Made by a program: the position numbers and the translations under genes
Notes under the pieces: generated by a model
The model's input: the letters and a program-made list of their open reading frames with translations, nothing else
Database searches by the model: none
Told to the model about the DNA's origin: nothing
Shown: one piece after another, positions 1 through 5,120 of the stretch
Layout of the letters: every line of letters begins with the position of its first letter
Numbering within the stretch: position 1 is the first letter of the stretch
DNA from: JBBTTS01 sp038064135
GTDB lineage: Bacteria; Patescibacteriota; Saccharimonadia; Saccharimonadales; OMJO01
DNA: 5,845 nt
Direction of reading: 5' to 3'
Assembly (NCBI GenBank): GCA_038064135.1
Contig: JBBTTS010000018.1
Location: 1-5,845, forward strand

Positions 1-807
1 AATATAGCACAGTTTCATGGAAAAAAGCTCCTCGAGGACATTGGCTCCCAACCGTATCGACAATTGGGATTCATCAGCGTGGCTACTCGGCAATTGGATG
101 GCAATGTGGTGCTAATTTCTCAATCTGTCGACAATAGTAATGAGGAGGCGTTCTTAGCGGTCGAACTAGCGGTCGAAAACGGCGTAACCAACATTGATGT
201 GCTGCTCAATGTCTATGATGAGGTGCTAGGAGTCAAGCTTGGCAAGCACTGTCGGGCCGGCCGGTTACCGCATCAACAACACGAGGATGCATGGCGTTTG
301 CTGCAAGATAACCAGCAACTAGCCGAGTATTTGTATGTAGAGATAGAAAGATTAGCTATGAGTCCGATGCCACGGAATGAGCTTCTCGATGCCAAAAAAC
401 GATTAACTTACGGTGTGTGGGCGGCGTTCAAAAAACGGTTGGACGCTTCGGTGTTGGGTGCCGCGGACAGCCAGCATGCTTTGGTTCGTGACAACTCCTA
501 TAGCCCGTATATCCACGAACAATTGCAGCGTGAAGTACTTGGGGCGTTTGAAGACGCGAGTGCAAAGGGCGAGGTGCTGCTTGCTTGCGGTGGCTCGATA
601 GGGGGTGGAATAATGGATGCTAACGCAAATGATGTGCGCGATATGATTTTTGGCTCAGACAGGCGCAAAGAACGCACTGAAGTCATGAAATGTGTACATT
701 GTCCGCTATGTAAACGCTCCGGTGTTGATGCTACCATAAAATATGCAAGTGACCATAAAACCATAACATGCAGTAAGTGCAAACAAAGTAAGAGCTATAA
801 AAGATGA
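1..807 (+). CDS. Hypothetical protein with C-terminal zinc ribbon (5' end outside window)
   Basis: I do not recognise this family. The frame is open from base 1, so 268 C-terminal residues are visible and the true start lies upstream; the in-frame TTG at 64 is probably an internal leucine. The body is soluble and acidic to mixed, with no membrane segment or signal peptide. Around base 585 it reads LLACGGSIGGG. The last 38 residues hold five cysteines in the pattern CVHCPLC ... CSKC (visible residues 231, 234, 237, 257, 260), which fits a zinc ribbon binding one metal ion. Zinc ribbons of this kind often bind nucleic acid or mediate protein contact, but no function can be assigned. The stop codon overlaps the start of the next small gene by ATGA, so the two are probably translationally coupled and belong to one operon running into nadD. 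That it is a real gene is nearly certain; its role is unknown. Confidence 0.85.
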   Translation, partial: NIAQFHGKKLLEDIGSQPYRQLGFISVATRQLDGNVVLISQSVDNSNEEAFLAVELAVENGVTNIDVLLNVYDEVLGVKLGKHCRAGRLPHQQHEDAWRLLQDNQQLAEYLYVEIERLAMSPMPRNELLDAKKRLTYGVWAAFKKRLDASVLGAADSQHALVRDNSYSPYIHEQLQREVLGAFEDASAKGEVLLACGGSIGGGIMDANANDVRDMIFGSDRRKERTEVMKCVHCPLCKRSGVDATIKYASDHKTITCSKCKQSKSYKR

Positions 808-971
808 ATAATATTGATAATGTCTACCAAGAAATGATAAAGCAAAAATCACCAGAATTTTTCTGTGACAATTGTGGGTACTATCCAATCATACCTATGC
901 ACGGACATTTTGTGTGCCCAGAATGTAAAATGCCCACAAAATGCTGCGAAGGAATCCCCGCCGATGTTTGA
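804..971 (+). CDS. Small zinc-ribbon protein, 55 aa
   Basis: A 55-codon frame starts with the ATG that overlaps the upstream stop (ATGA, 804-807) and ends at TGA 969-971. Two CxxC knuckles are visible, CDNC at residues 21-24 and CPEC at 38-41, about 13 residues apart, followed by KCCEGIPADV at the C-terminus. This spacing is that of a single rubredoxin-like or zinc-ribbon knuckle pair, and a CC-E-G tail after the second knuckle is a recurring look among tiny CPR proteins (my recollection, not searched). The overlap with its neighbour and the intact cysteine pattern support a real gene despite its size. The last residues (KCCEGIPA) are encoded inside the left copy of a 26-bp direct repeat. The ancestral C-terminus may have been KCCEGIPAE followed by a GTGA overlap with nadD, now altered to DV-stop by the insertion. 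Function unknown. Confidence 0.7.
   Translation: MNNIDNVYQEMIKQKSPEFFCDNCGYYPIIPMHGHFVCPECKMPTKCCEGIPADV
939..964 (+). repeat. 26-bp direct repeat, left copy
   Basis: The 26 bases are identical to 1069-1094, starting AAATGCTGCGAAGG and ending CCCCGCCGA; identity stops at 938/1068 and 965/1095. In this copy it encodes the KCCEGIPA tail of the 55-aa zinc-ribbon protein and includes AAGGAA (949-954), which lies 9 bases before an ATG at 964. Confidence 0.9.
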
Positions 972-1098
972 TAATATTATTGGGAAAAGAGCAGCCCAAG
1001 CAAAAATCGCATTTTTCGCATGGCGCGATGAGAAAAACCGTCAGGTTTGTCTCATTAGGCGAAGCCGCAAATGCTGCGAAGGAATCCCCGCCGAGTGA
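964..1098 (+). CDS. Possible 44-codon ORF in the repeat-bracketed insert (doubtful)
   Basis: An ATG at 964 sits 9 bases after AAGGAA in the left 26-bp repeat and opens a 44-codon frame ending in TGA at 1096-1098. It overlaps the stop of the 55-aa protein at one end and the GTG start of nadD (GTGA) at the other. The peptide begins MFDNIIGKRAAQAKIAFFAW and ends RKCCEGIPAE, so its tail repeats the tail of the preceding protein because the second repeat copy is read in the same register. There is no recognisable domain. The frame may be translated only as a by-product of the duplication, keeping ribosomes moving from the zinc-ribbon gene into nadD. It could equally be a chance open frame. Confidence 0.25.
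   Translation: MFDNIIGKRAAQAKIAFFAWRDEKNRQVCLIRRSRKCCEGIPAE
965..1068. other. 104-bp hairpin-rich insert between direct repeats
   Basis: This is the segment between the two identical 26-bp repeats. It contains the 10-bp palindrome ATAATATTAT (971-980), an A-T stem AAAAAT/ATTTTT around CGC (1002-1016) and a 12-bp stem-loop (1028-1055). No terminal inverted repeats or transposase are visible. Given the flanking repeats, it is best described as an inserted non-autonomous or recombination-derived segment whose source is unknown. Confidence 0.5.
1028..1055. other. 12-bp stem-loop upstream of nadD
   Basis: ATGAGAAAAACC (1028-1039) pairs with GGTTTGTCTCAT (1044-1055) with 11 of 12 pairs, one A-G mismatch and a GTCA loop. 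It is not followed by a T-run, so it is not an intrinsic terminator. It ends 23 bases before the Shine-Dalgarno of nadD and might affect translation or mark a repeat-family palindrome. Confidence 0.5.
1069..1094 (+). repeat. 26-bp direct repeat, right copy, carrying the nadD ribosome binding site
   Basis: This copy is identical to 939-964, offset by 130 bp. It carries AAGGAA (1079-1084), which lies 10 bases before the GTG start of nadD at 1095. Both copies therefore place the same Shine-Dalgarno in front of a start codon. Confidence 0.9.
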
Positions 1099-1697
1099 AG
1101 AAAGTTGGGATTTTCAGCGGGTCGTTTGACCCAGTTCATGAAGGACATCTTGCCTTCGCCCTACAAGCTTCCAAGAGGTGTAATTTAAATAAAATTTACT
1201 TTATGGTAGAACCTTCGCCGCGGCGAAAGCAGGGCGTACGGGCCTTAGAACACCGCGAAAAAATGGTGGCGTTGGCAACAGCTGGGCATAAAATTTTGGG
1301 CCAAATAATGTTGGGGCATGATCGTTTCACGGTGGAATTAACTTTACCAAATTTACTGAGTCGATTTAAGGGCTCGGAGCTTTATTTTTTGATGGGTGAC
1401 GATGTTTTTAGACATCTGCCACAGTGGGGTAATTTGCAAACATTGGTGGAGCAGGTAAGTTTTATTGTAGGTTCTCGCACGGCTAATCATCTGCAACTAA
1501 AACAACAGCAAGAATTAATTTTCCAAATCACTGGACTAAAATCACGAGTTAAAATATTAACAACCGATCAACATCATTTATCTTCTAGTGCTGTGCGGGC
1601 TAATTTACGGCGTGGTCGGCTGGAGGGAATTAGCCATCCTGTAAAAGATTATATTTTGCGCCAGGGACTTTATCAGTCTACCGGCATATCGAAATGA
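1095..1697 (+). CDS. nadD: Nicotinate-nucleotide adenylyltransferase (NadD)
   Basis: NadD transfers AMP from ATP to nicotinate mononucleotide, giving nicotinate adenine dinucleotide, the cytoplasmic step before NAD synthetase. The protein is 200 aa, the usual NadD length. The nucleotidyltransferase fingerprint GSFDPVHEGH is at residues 9-18. A PSPRRKQ...HREKM segment follows near residues 45-62, then the family-typical FLMGDDVFRHLPQW block, and the C-terminal ATP-binding motif as HLSSSAVR (family: ISSTxIR). I chose the GTG at 1095 because it gives the standard N-terminus MKKVGIFSGSFDP and has AAGGAA 10 bases upstream; the ATG at 1071 would add eight residues from inside the direct repeat. GTGA overlaps the preceding stop, suggesting coupling. 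The 3' end overlaps the convergent antiporter gene by 25 bp. A related adenylyl/cytidylyltransferase with a different substrate is the main alternative. Confidence 0.9.
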   Translation: MKKVGIFSGSFDPVHEGHLAFALQASKRCNLNKIYFMVEPSPRRKQGVRALEHREKMVALATAGHKILGQIMLGHDRFTVELTLPNLLSRFKGSELYFLMGDDVFRHLPQWGNLQTLVEQVSFIVGSRTANHLQLKQQQELIFQITGLKSRVKILTTDQHHLSSSAVRANLRRGRLEGISHPVKDYILRQGLYQSTGISK

Positions 1698-3361
1698 GTT
1701 TGTAGATATTCCAAATGCTTTTGACGATATTTTTTGAACTCGCTCTTTTTAAGGCCATTACGGCGAATGAATGAGCCAATTTTTTCGCTACCAATGTAGT
1801 GTGGCATAACCACATAGCTGGCACCTAGTTCGTAGAGTTCGGCGGCTTCGTTAAAAGTTTCGGCATGCACAATTACCACGGCACTGGGGTTAATTTCTTC
1901 CAAAAGTTTTACCAAGAATATATTGCTTTCATGGTCGCTAATGGTCGACACGATCAATCTGGCGCGGTCTAGGCCGGCTTCTTCTAGTAACTCGATATCA
2001 GTAGCGTCTCCGTATAAATATGGTAGTTTTCGGTGTTCGAGCATGTCGATAACTTCTGGATCATAATCAATTACTACAAATTTTTTCTTTAGGCTCAAGA
2101 ATACTCGCAAGAATTCATGTCCACCTTTTTGGTAACCAAATAAAACCAATTCGTAGTGATGTTTACTCTCGCGTTCAAAATGGCTTTTGCGTTGTTCAAA
2201 CATACTCAACGCCTGCTCTAAAACTACAAAAATTTTGTCGGCATAAATTATCAGGTAACTAGAAATAGCGATCGAGACTATTGCCACCATGGTAATGATT
2301 GCTACCAAGTTATCCGAGACTAACCCTTGTTTGTTACCTAAAATTACAAAAACCAGTGAAAATTCACTAACCTGAGCTAGAGCTACTGCCGTTTTAAAGC
2401 TCGTTCGCTTGGTGTAGCCCATAAGTCCCATTATTGTAAGTACCACGAACGGTTTAAAGATCACAACAATTACACTCGACAGTATGATTGCTGGCAAGAG
2501 TTGCGAAAAATTATCAAATGCAATACCGGTACCTAGCGAGATAAAGAATACTACGATAAAGAAATCTCTCAAGGGGCGTAGTCGTGCGCTAATTTCCTGA
2601 GTGTAAGGTAAGCCGGCTAGAGCTACTCCGGCCAAAAGTGCACCGATTTCCAAACTAAAACCAACACTTTCGAAAAGCGCTGCGCTACCAAATCCCCAGC
2701 CGATCGCAAACAAAAACAACAGCTCTTGGCTACCGGCAATAAGTTTACTCATTTTCGGTAATACTGTGGTGCCAATTATTAACATTGGAACTGCTATCAA
2801 AGATCCTTTTAACGCCAGAGCACCTAAGCTTGCCGGCGAAAACCCACCCTCGGAATTAGATGTAACAAACAATAGCGCAATCGTAGCTAGTACGTCCTGA
2901 ACAATCAAAAGACCAATTACAATTTTACCGTACAATCTAGATTGTTCTTTTTTATCACTTAGAAGTTTCAAAATGATAATTGTGCTACTAAACGCCAGGG
3001 CGATGCCCAAAAATAACGATTCCATTCGGTTTAAGCCCAAAATAATACCGCCACCCCAAGCGAAAGCGGCAGTAATAAATACTTGCAGCAAACCTCCGAA
3101 TGCTGCGACTCGACCAACTTCACGAATAACCCGTGGGTTTAAGCCTAGCCCGATAATAAATAACAGTAGGGCAATACCAATACTCGAGAATATCCCGATA
3201 GTTTCGGCAGACTTAACCAAATGCAACACCGAGGGCCCAACAATAATACCGGTTATAATGTGGCCGATAATAAGCGGTTGACGAATACTTCGCATAACAA
3301 GCGCAATACCAGCGCCAATGGCGATAATAATACTTAATTCGGCAAAAATAGATTCATGCAT
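1673..3361 (-). CDS. Kef-type (CPA2) cation/proton antiporter with TrkA-N domain
   Basis: This inner-membrane monovalent cation (K+ or Na+)/H+ antiporter is 562 aa. Residues 1-380 form a run of hydrophobic helices with CPA2 landmarks: FSSTIIILKLLSD (124-136), the LIVQDV motif with Gln155-Asp156 expected in ion exchange, EIGALLAGVALA (238-249), VFFISLGTGI (271-280) and AQVSEFSLVF (329-338). A linker near 380-402 leads to a TrkA-N (RCK) Rossmann domain, about 403-530, with VLFGYQKGGHEFL, an acidic IDYDPE after the second strand, and YGDATD. That domain usually lets NAD(H) or another ligand gate transport. The start MHESIFAELS is typical for the family. No clear Shine-Dalgarno precedes the ATG, and a TATAAT about 22 bases upstream suggests a very short leader. 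Ion specificity cannot be read from sequence. It converges on nadD and diverges from the DUF1003 gene. Confidence 0.93.
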   Translation of the reverse strand: MHESIFAELSIIIAIGAGIALVMRSIRQPLIIGHIITGIIVGPSVLHLVKSAETIGIFSSIGIALLLFIIGLGLNPRVIREVGRVAAFGGLLQVFITAAFAWGGGIILGLNRMESLFLGIALAFSSTIIILKLLSDKKEQSRLYGKIVIGLLIVQDVLATIALLFVTSNSEGGFSPASLGALALKGSLIAVPMLIIGTTVLPKMSKLIAGSQELLFLFAIGWGFGSAALFESVGFSLEIGALLAGVALAGLPYTQEISARLRPLRDFFIVVFFISLGTGIAFDNFSQLLPAIILSSVIVVIFKPFVVLTIMGLMGYTKRTSFKTAVALAQVSEFSLVFVILGNKQGLVSDNLVAIITMVAIVSIAISSYLIIYADKIFVVLEQALSMFEQRKSHFERESKHHYELVLFGYQKGGHEFLRVFLSLKKKFVVIDYDPEVIDMLEHRKLPYLYGDATDIELLEEAGLDRARLIVSTISDHESNIFLVKLLEEINPSAVVIVHAETFNEAAELYELGASYVVMPHYIGSEKIGSFIRRNGLKKSEFKKYRQKHLEYLQTHFDMPVD

Positions 3362-3369
3362 ATGTTTTT

Positions 3370-3380
3370 TGTGCTATGGT
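3370..3380 (+). promoter_or_regulatory. Extended -10-like TGTGCTATGGT for the DUF1003 gene
   Basis: TATGGT (3375-3380), preceded by TGTGC, resembles two other sites in the window, TGTATGGT at 4090-4097 and TGTGGTATGCT on the minus strand at 5121-5131. If it is a -10, transcription starts near 3387 and the ATG at 3376 cannot be the start of translation. No convincing -35 is visible. It faces and overlaps the divergent antiporter promoter. Confidence 0.3.
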
Positions 3381-3382
3381 TA

Positions 3383-3388
3383 ATTATA
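3383..3388 (-). promoter_or_regulatory. TATAAT -10 box for the antiporter gene
   Basis: The minus strand reads a perfect TATAAT here, ending 21 bases before the antiporter ATG. Transcription would begin near 3375, leaving a leader of roughly 14 bases. I see no good -35 hexamer at 16-18 bp spacing, so strength and use are uncertain. Confidence 0.4.
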
Positions 3389-3411
3389 GAGTAATTATTG
3401 GAATTTCGCTT

Positions 3412-3957
3412 ATGCTTTTAAATCCATTTTCAGGCTTTAGCCTAGACTTATCTCACGAAGAAAACGTCCAAAAGCGCGTTTCGCAGTTAAAAACTTTCAA
3501 AGCCAAAGCAGATGCCAAGCGCACGCCAGCCGAAAAATTTGCCGATTTTTTAACTACTAAATTTGGTTCGGTGGTATTTTTAGGGCTGAATGCAACATGG
3601 TTCATTATTTGGATTTTAATTAACACCAGCAAATTACCTATTATTGATCCATTCGACCCTTATCCTTTTGGATTTTTAACTATGGTAGTGTCGCTTGAGG
3701 CAATTTTTTTGGCAATAATTGTGCTTATTTCGCAAAACCGAGAAGCTCGAATTGGTGAACTACGCGAAGAAATCGAACTGCAAGTTAGCACAATTGCCGA
3801 GGGCGAACTTACTAAACTTATCAATTTGATGGTTGCCTTAATGGAAAAAGAGGGCGTCAAGATAGATGACCCAGAACTTCGTAAAATGCTCAAGCCAGTA
3901 GACCAACCCAAGCTCGAAAAACAGCTTGAAAATGAACTAACTCAAAAACCTTCTTGA
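3412..3957 (+). CDS. DUF1003 family membrane protein
   Basis: The protein is 181 aa from the ATG at 3412. It has a charged N-terminal helix containing RTPAEKFADFLTTKFGS, a first membrane segment (about residues 52-71, FLGLNATWFIIWILIN), then the DUF1003 hallmark DPFDPYPFGFLTMVVSLEAI and FLAIIVLISQNR across a second segment (about 86-108). A C-terminal charged helix (REARIGELREEIELQV...) probably forms a coiled coil. DUF1003 proteins sit in the cytoplasmic membrane and have no established biochemical role. I prefer 3412 over an in-frame ATG at 3376 because the latter lies 14 bp from the divergent start, has no ribosome binding site and falls inside a -10-like sequence. The 12 extra residues would add only hydrophobic sequence. 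GGA at 3400-3402 is a weak Shine-Dalgarno. Family assignment is firm; the start is less so. Confidence 0.88.
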   Translation: MLLNPFSGFSLDLSHEENVQKRVSQLKTFKAKADAKRTPAEKFADFLTTKFGSVVFLGLNATWFIIWILINTSKLPIIDPFDPYPFGFLTMVVSLEAIFLAIIVLISQNREARIGELREEIELQVSTIAEGELTKLINLMVALMEKEGVKIDDPELRKMLKPVDQPKLEKQLENELTQKPS

Positions 3958-3976
3958 CAATTTAAACTGCTTATGC

Positions 3977-4013
3977 AAAAATGCGGTTACTTCAGGCGGT
4001 AAATAGCCGCATT
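3977..4013 (-). terminator. Hairpin with leftward terminator polarity
   Basis: AATGCGG (3980-3986) pairs with CCGCATT (4007-4013), with an inner TTAC/GTAA stem (3987-3990 with 3999-4002). Read on the minus strand the stem runs into five T's (3981-3977); on the plus strand it is followed by GAAAGAC. It therefore suits transcripts moving leftward from the dsbA side better than the DUF1003 gene that ends 20 bp to its left, though it may simply protect that mRNA's 3' end. Confidence 0.4.
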
Positions 4014-4040
4014 GAAAGACAAAAAACAACAAAAAGACTT

Positions 4041-4068
4041 TGAAAACTGGAATGTGAGCTAGTTTTCA
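4041..4068. terminator. Strong 10-bp hairpin, possibly a terminator
   Basis: TGAAAACTGG (4041-4050) pairs with CTAGTTTTCA (4059-4068) with one G-T wobble and an 8-base loop. On the minus strand it is followed by AAGTC and then a T-rich tract (the plus strand has A-runs at 4020-4036). On the plus strand only TTTG follows. Leftward termination is the more likely use. Confidence 0.4.
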
Positions 4069-4069
4069 T

Positions 4070-4097
4070 TTGTCGGGAGCGAAAAAAGGTGTATGGT
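4070..4097 (+). promoter_or_regulatory. Promoter-like TTGTCG-N16-TATGGT
   Basis: TTGTCG (4070-4075) matches TTGACA at four of six positions. TATGGT (4092-4097) matches TATAAT at four of six, 16 bases downstream. The -10 is identical to the one proposed for the DUF1003 gene. Transcription would start near 4104 and run into the possible leader ORF and hairpins below. Confidence 0.35.
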
Positions 4098-4137
4098 ACT
4101 GGTTAAAATTAAAATTCAAAATACAAGGGGTATTCGC

Positions 4138-4188
4138 GTGGAAGTACGTGTTAAGCGCCCAAAGTGGCAACAATTCATAACCTATTAA
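4138..4188 (+). CDS. Possible 16-codon leader ORF
   Basis: A GTG at 4138 lies 7 bases after AAGGGG (4125-4130 region) and about 35 bases after the predicted transcription start. The frame reads MEVRVKRPKWQQFITY and stops at TAA 4186-4188, inside the left arm of the inverted-repeat element. The peptide is basic, with one Trp, and has no run of a single amino acid as in classical attenuator leaders. Promoter, Shine-Dalgarno, short ORF and downstream terminator-like hairpin occur in the order of a leader-peptide unit, but each signal alone is modest. Confidence 0.22.
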   Translation: MEVRVKRPKWQQFITY

Positions 4189-4357
4189 AACCAATGCATC
4201 ACACTGGCCTGTTCATCTGCGCAACAGATAACACCTCCAGTGCTTTTTGGTTGCTGCGGTGTTGTCAGCTACGGTATTCACTCACCGTACTTCGTGTACG
4301 GCTCGCTCCATGCCGCACTGCCGCCTAGCAGCAACTCAAAAATGCATTGGTCTTAAT
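4184..4357. repeat. 174-bp structured element bounded by 16-bp inverted repeats
   Basis: The left arm ATTAAAACCAATGCAT (4184-4199) and right arm ATGCATTGGTCTTAAT (4342-4357) are complementary at 15 of 16 positions. Nested inside are CACTGG/CCAGTG (4202-4207 with 4237-4242), GTTGCTGC/GCAGCAAC (4250-4257 with 4328-4335), and two mutually exclusive stems, TACGGT/ACCGTA (4270-4275 with 4284-4289) and CCGTAC/GTACGG (4285-4290 with 4296-4301). TTAA occurs just inside both ends (4185-4188, 4353-4356), so a TTAA target duplication around a 164-bp element is possible. No transposase is near. It could be a MITE-like non-autonomous element or a structured RNA; the interior looks more GC-rich than its flanks. 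Confidence 0.5.
4202..4248 (+). terminator. Terminator-like hairpin with T5 inside the structured element
   Basis: CACTGG (4202-4207) pairs with CCAGTG (4237-4242), and an inner CTGTT/AACAG (4209-4213 with 4223-4227) closes a 9-base loop. C and then TTTTT (4244-4248) follow directly. The outer stem is only six pairs and the internal loop is asymmetric, so efficiency is uncertain. It would end a transcript begun near 4104 after about 145 nt. Confidence 0.35.
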
Positions 4358-4429
4358 CTCATTTCGCTTTGATTTCTCCTTGCATATCGCTCAAATATGA
4401 GGCTTTGCTATCCAAATATAACAGTACTA
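4358..4429. other. Remainder of the 3958-4429 gene-free stretch
   Basis: This AT-rich stretch lies between the structured element and the end of the dsbA-like gene. It shows only a weak CTCA/TGAG hairpin near 4390-4401 and, on the minus strand, AAGGAG followed 13 bases later by an 8-codon frame, which I do not credit. There is no T-tract terminator immediately after the dsbA-like stop, so leftward transcripts may continue to the hairpins at 4041-4068 and 3977-4013. Confidence 0.4.
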
Positions 4430-5083
4430 TTACAAATCTGCTGGCGGGCTGTTTGGGTCGGTAGTGGCGGCTTCGTCAATGAGTTTACTAAAATCTTCGA
4501 CGCCACGAGGGTTTTCTTCGAGCCTTTTGCCATTTAGCACAAATGTTGGCGTGCCATTGGCTCCAGCTTTTTTGCCTTCTTCGATGTCAGCATTTATCAC
4601 GGCATTTGTCTCGGCACTAGCCACATCCAGTCTATAATTATCCATATCTAATTTCAGCTGTTGGGCATAACCTTCGAAAATACTAGCAGGACTAGTAGAT
4701 GATTTCCAGTTTTGTTGCTGTAAATATAGGGCGTCATGCATCTCGAAAAACCTACCTTGCTTGCCAGCAGCTTCGGCAGCTCGGTGAGCGGCCATAGCAT
4801 TGGGGTGAATGTTAACTAGTGGAAAGTGTCGAAACTGAAAAGTGATGTCGTCACCGTATTTTTTCTTTAATTCTTGAATAATTGGGAAATACTGTCCACA
4901 GGCTGGGCATTCGAAGTCGCCATATTCGATCAGTGTAACTTTTTTGTTGCCGGCGCCAACTATGTGGCTGGAGGGCGAAACATTACTCGTAGAAGTTGTT
5001 TTGGCATCTTTCTTGTTTATAAAAACCAGCCCACCAAAAAGGGCTATTCCGGCGACGATAATCCATAAAAATCGGTTATTCAA
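4430..5083 (-). CDS. DsbA-family thiol:disulfide oxidoreductase, membrane anchored
   Basis: This extracytoplasmic thioredoxin-fold protein forms or isomerises disulfides in exported proteins. It is 217 aa with an N-terminal uncleaved-looking anchor (residues 5-22, FLWIIVAGIALFGGLVFI followed by KK), a Ser/Thr-rich linker to about 40, then a thioredoxin fold with YGDFECPACGQYF carrying the active-site CPAC (59-62). A helical insertion follows (about 90-165), then the cis-proline loop NGTPTFVLNG with Pro179. This is the DSBA/thioredoxin_4 arrangement common in CPR and Gram-positive bacteria. The start is TTG at 5083, supported by GGAGG (plus-strand 5093-5097) 9 bases upstream. No partner reoxidase (DsbB or VKOR) is in the window. 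The gene is divergent from the CNNM-like gene and has no obvious close terminator. A peptide or thioredoxin-like reductase role is the alternative. Confidence 0.92.
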   Translation of the reverse strand: MNNRFLWIIVAGIALFGGLVFINKKDAKTTSTSNVSPSSHIVGAGNKKVTLIEYGDFECPACGQYFPIIQELKKKYGDDITFQFRHFPLVNIHPNAMAAHRAAEAAGKQGRFFEMHDALYLQQQNWKSSTSPASIFEGYAQQLKLDMDNYRLDVASAETNAVINADIEEGKKAGANGTPTFVLNGKRLEENPRGVEDFSKLIDEAATTDPNSPPADL

Positions 5084-5092
5084 GGTATTTTT

Positions 5093-5097
5093 CCTCC
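5093..5097 (-). promoter_or_regulatory. Shine-Dalgarno GGAGG deciding the TTG start of the dsbA-like gene
   Basis: The minus strand reads GGAGGAAAAATACC before TTG, a near-ideal Shine-Dalgarno with a 9-base spacer. No in-frame ATG lies as well placed, so the TTG start is preferred. Confidence 0.7.
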
Positions 5098-5120
5098 AAA
5101 ATTTCTAATTTTACAGCTCT

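Noticed and set aside
64..66. TTG as the start of the first gene
   Set aside because: The frame is open without a stop to base 1 and the sequence before the TTG looks coding, so the window edge cuts the gene.
971..980. ATAATATTAT palindrome as an operator
   Set aside because: It is a 10-bp AT-only palindrome, expected by chance at this base composition, with no promoter beside it.
2973..3281. A 102-codon plus-strand frame opposite the antiporter
   Set aside because: It is antisense to conserved membrane helices of the antiporter and has no domain or start signal of its own.
3376..3411. Upstream ATG giving a 193-aa DUF1003 protein with a hydrophobic N-terminus resembling a signal peptide
   Set aside because: There is no ribosome binding site, it is only 14 bp from the divergent start and it overlaps a -10-like sequence. 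The ATG at 3412 gives a cleaner N-terminus. Not fully excluded.
4250..4335. Possible integron attC site (long stem with GTT...AAC ends)
   Set aside because: The GTTGCTGC/GCAGCAAC boxes do not fit the GTTRRRY/RYYYAAC consensus, and no integrase or cassette array is present.
4240..4356. A 38-codon plus-strand frame from GTG at 4240 to TAA at 4356 in the structured element
   Set aside because: It has no Shine-Dalgarno, lies almost entirely in palindromic sequence and shows no recognisable protein pattern. Structure explains the sequence better than coding.
4334..4390. Minus-strand AAGGAG followed by an 8-codon frame (MRLRPMHF)
   Set aside because: The spacing is 13 bases, the frame is tiny and it runs into the inverted-repeat arm. 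There is no support beyond chance.
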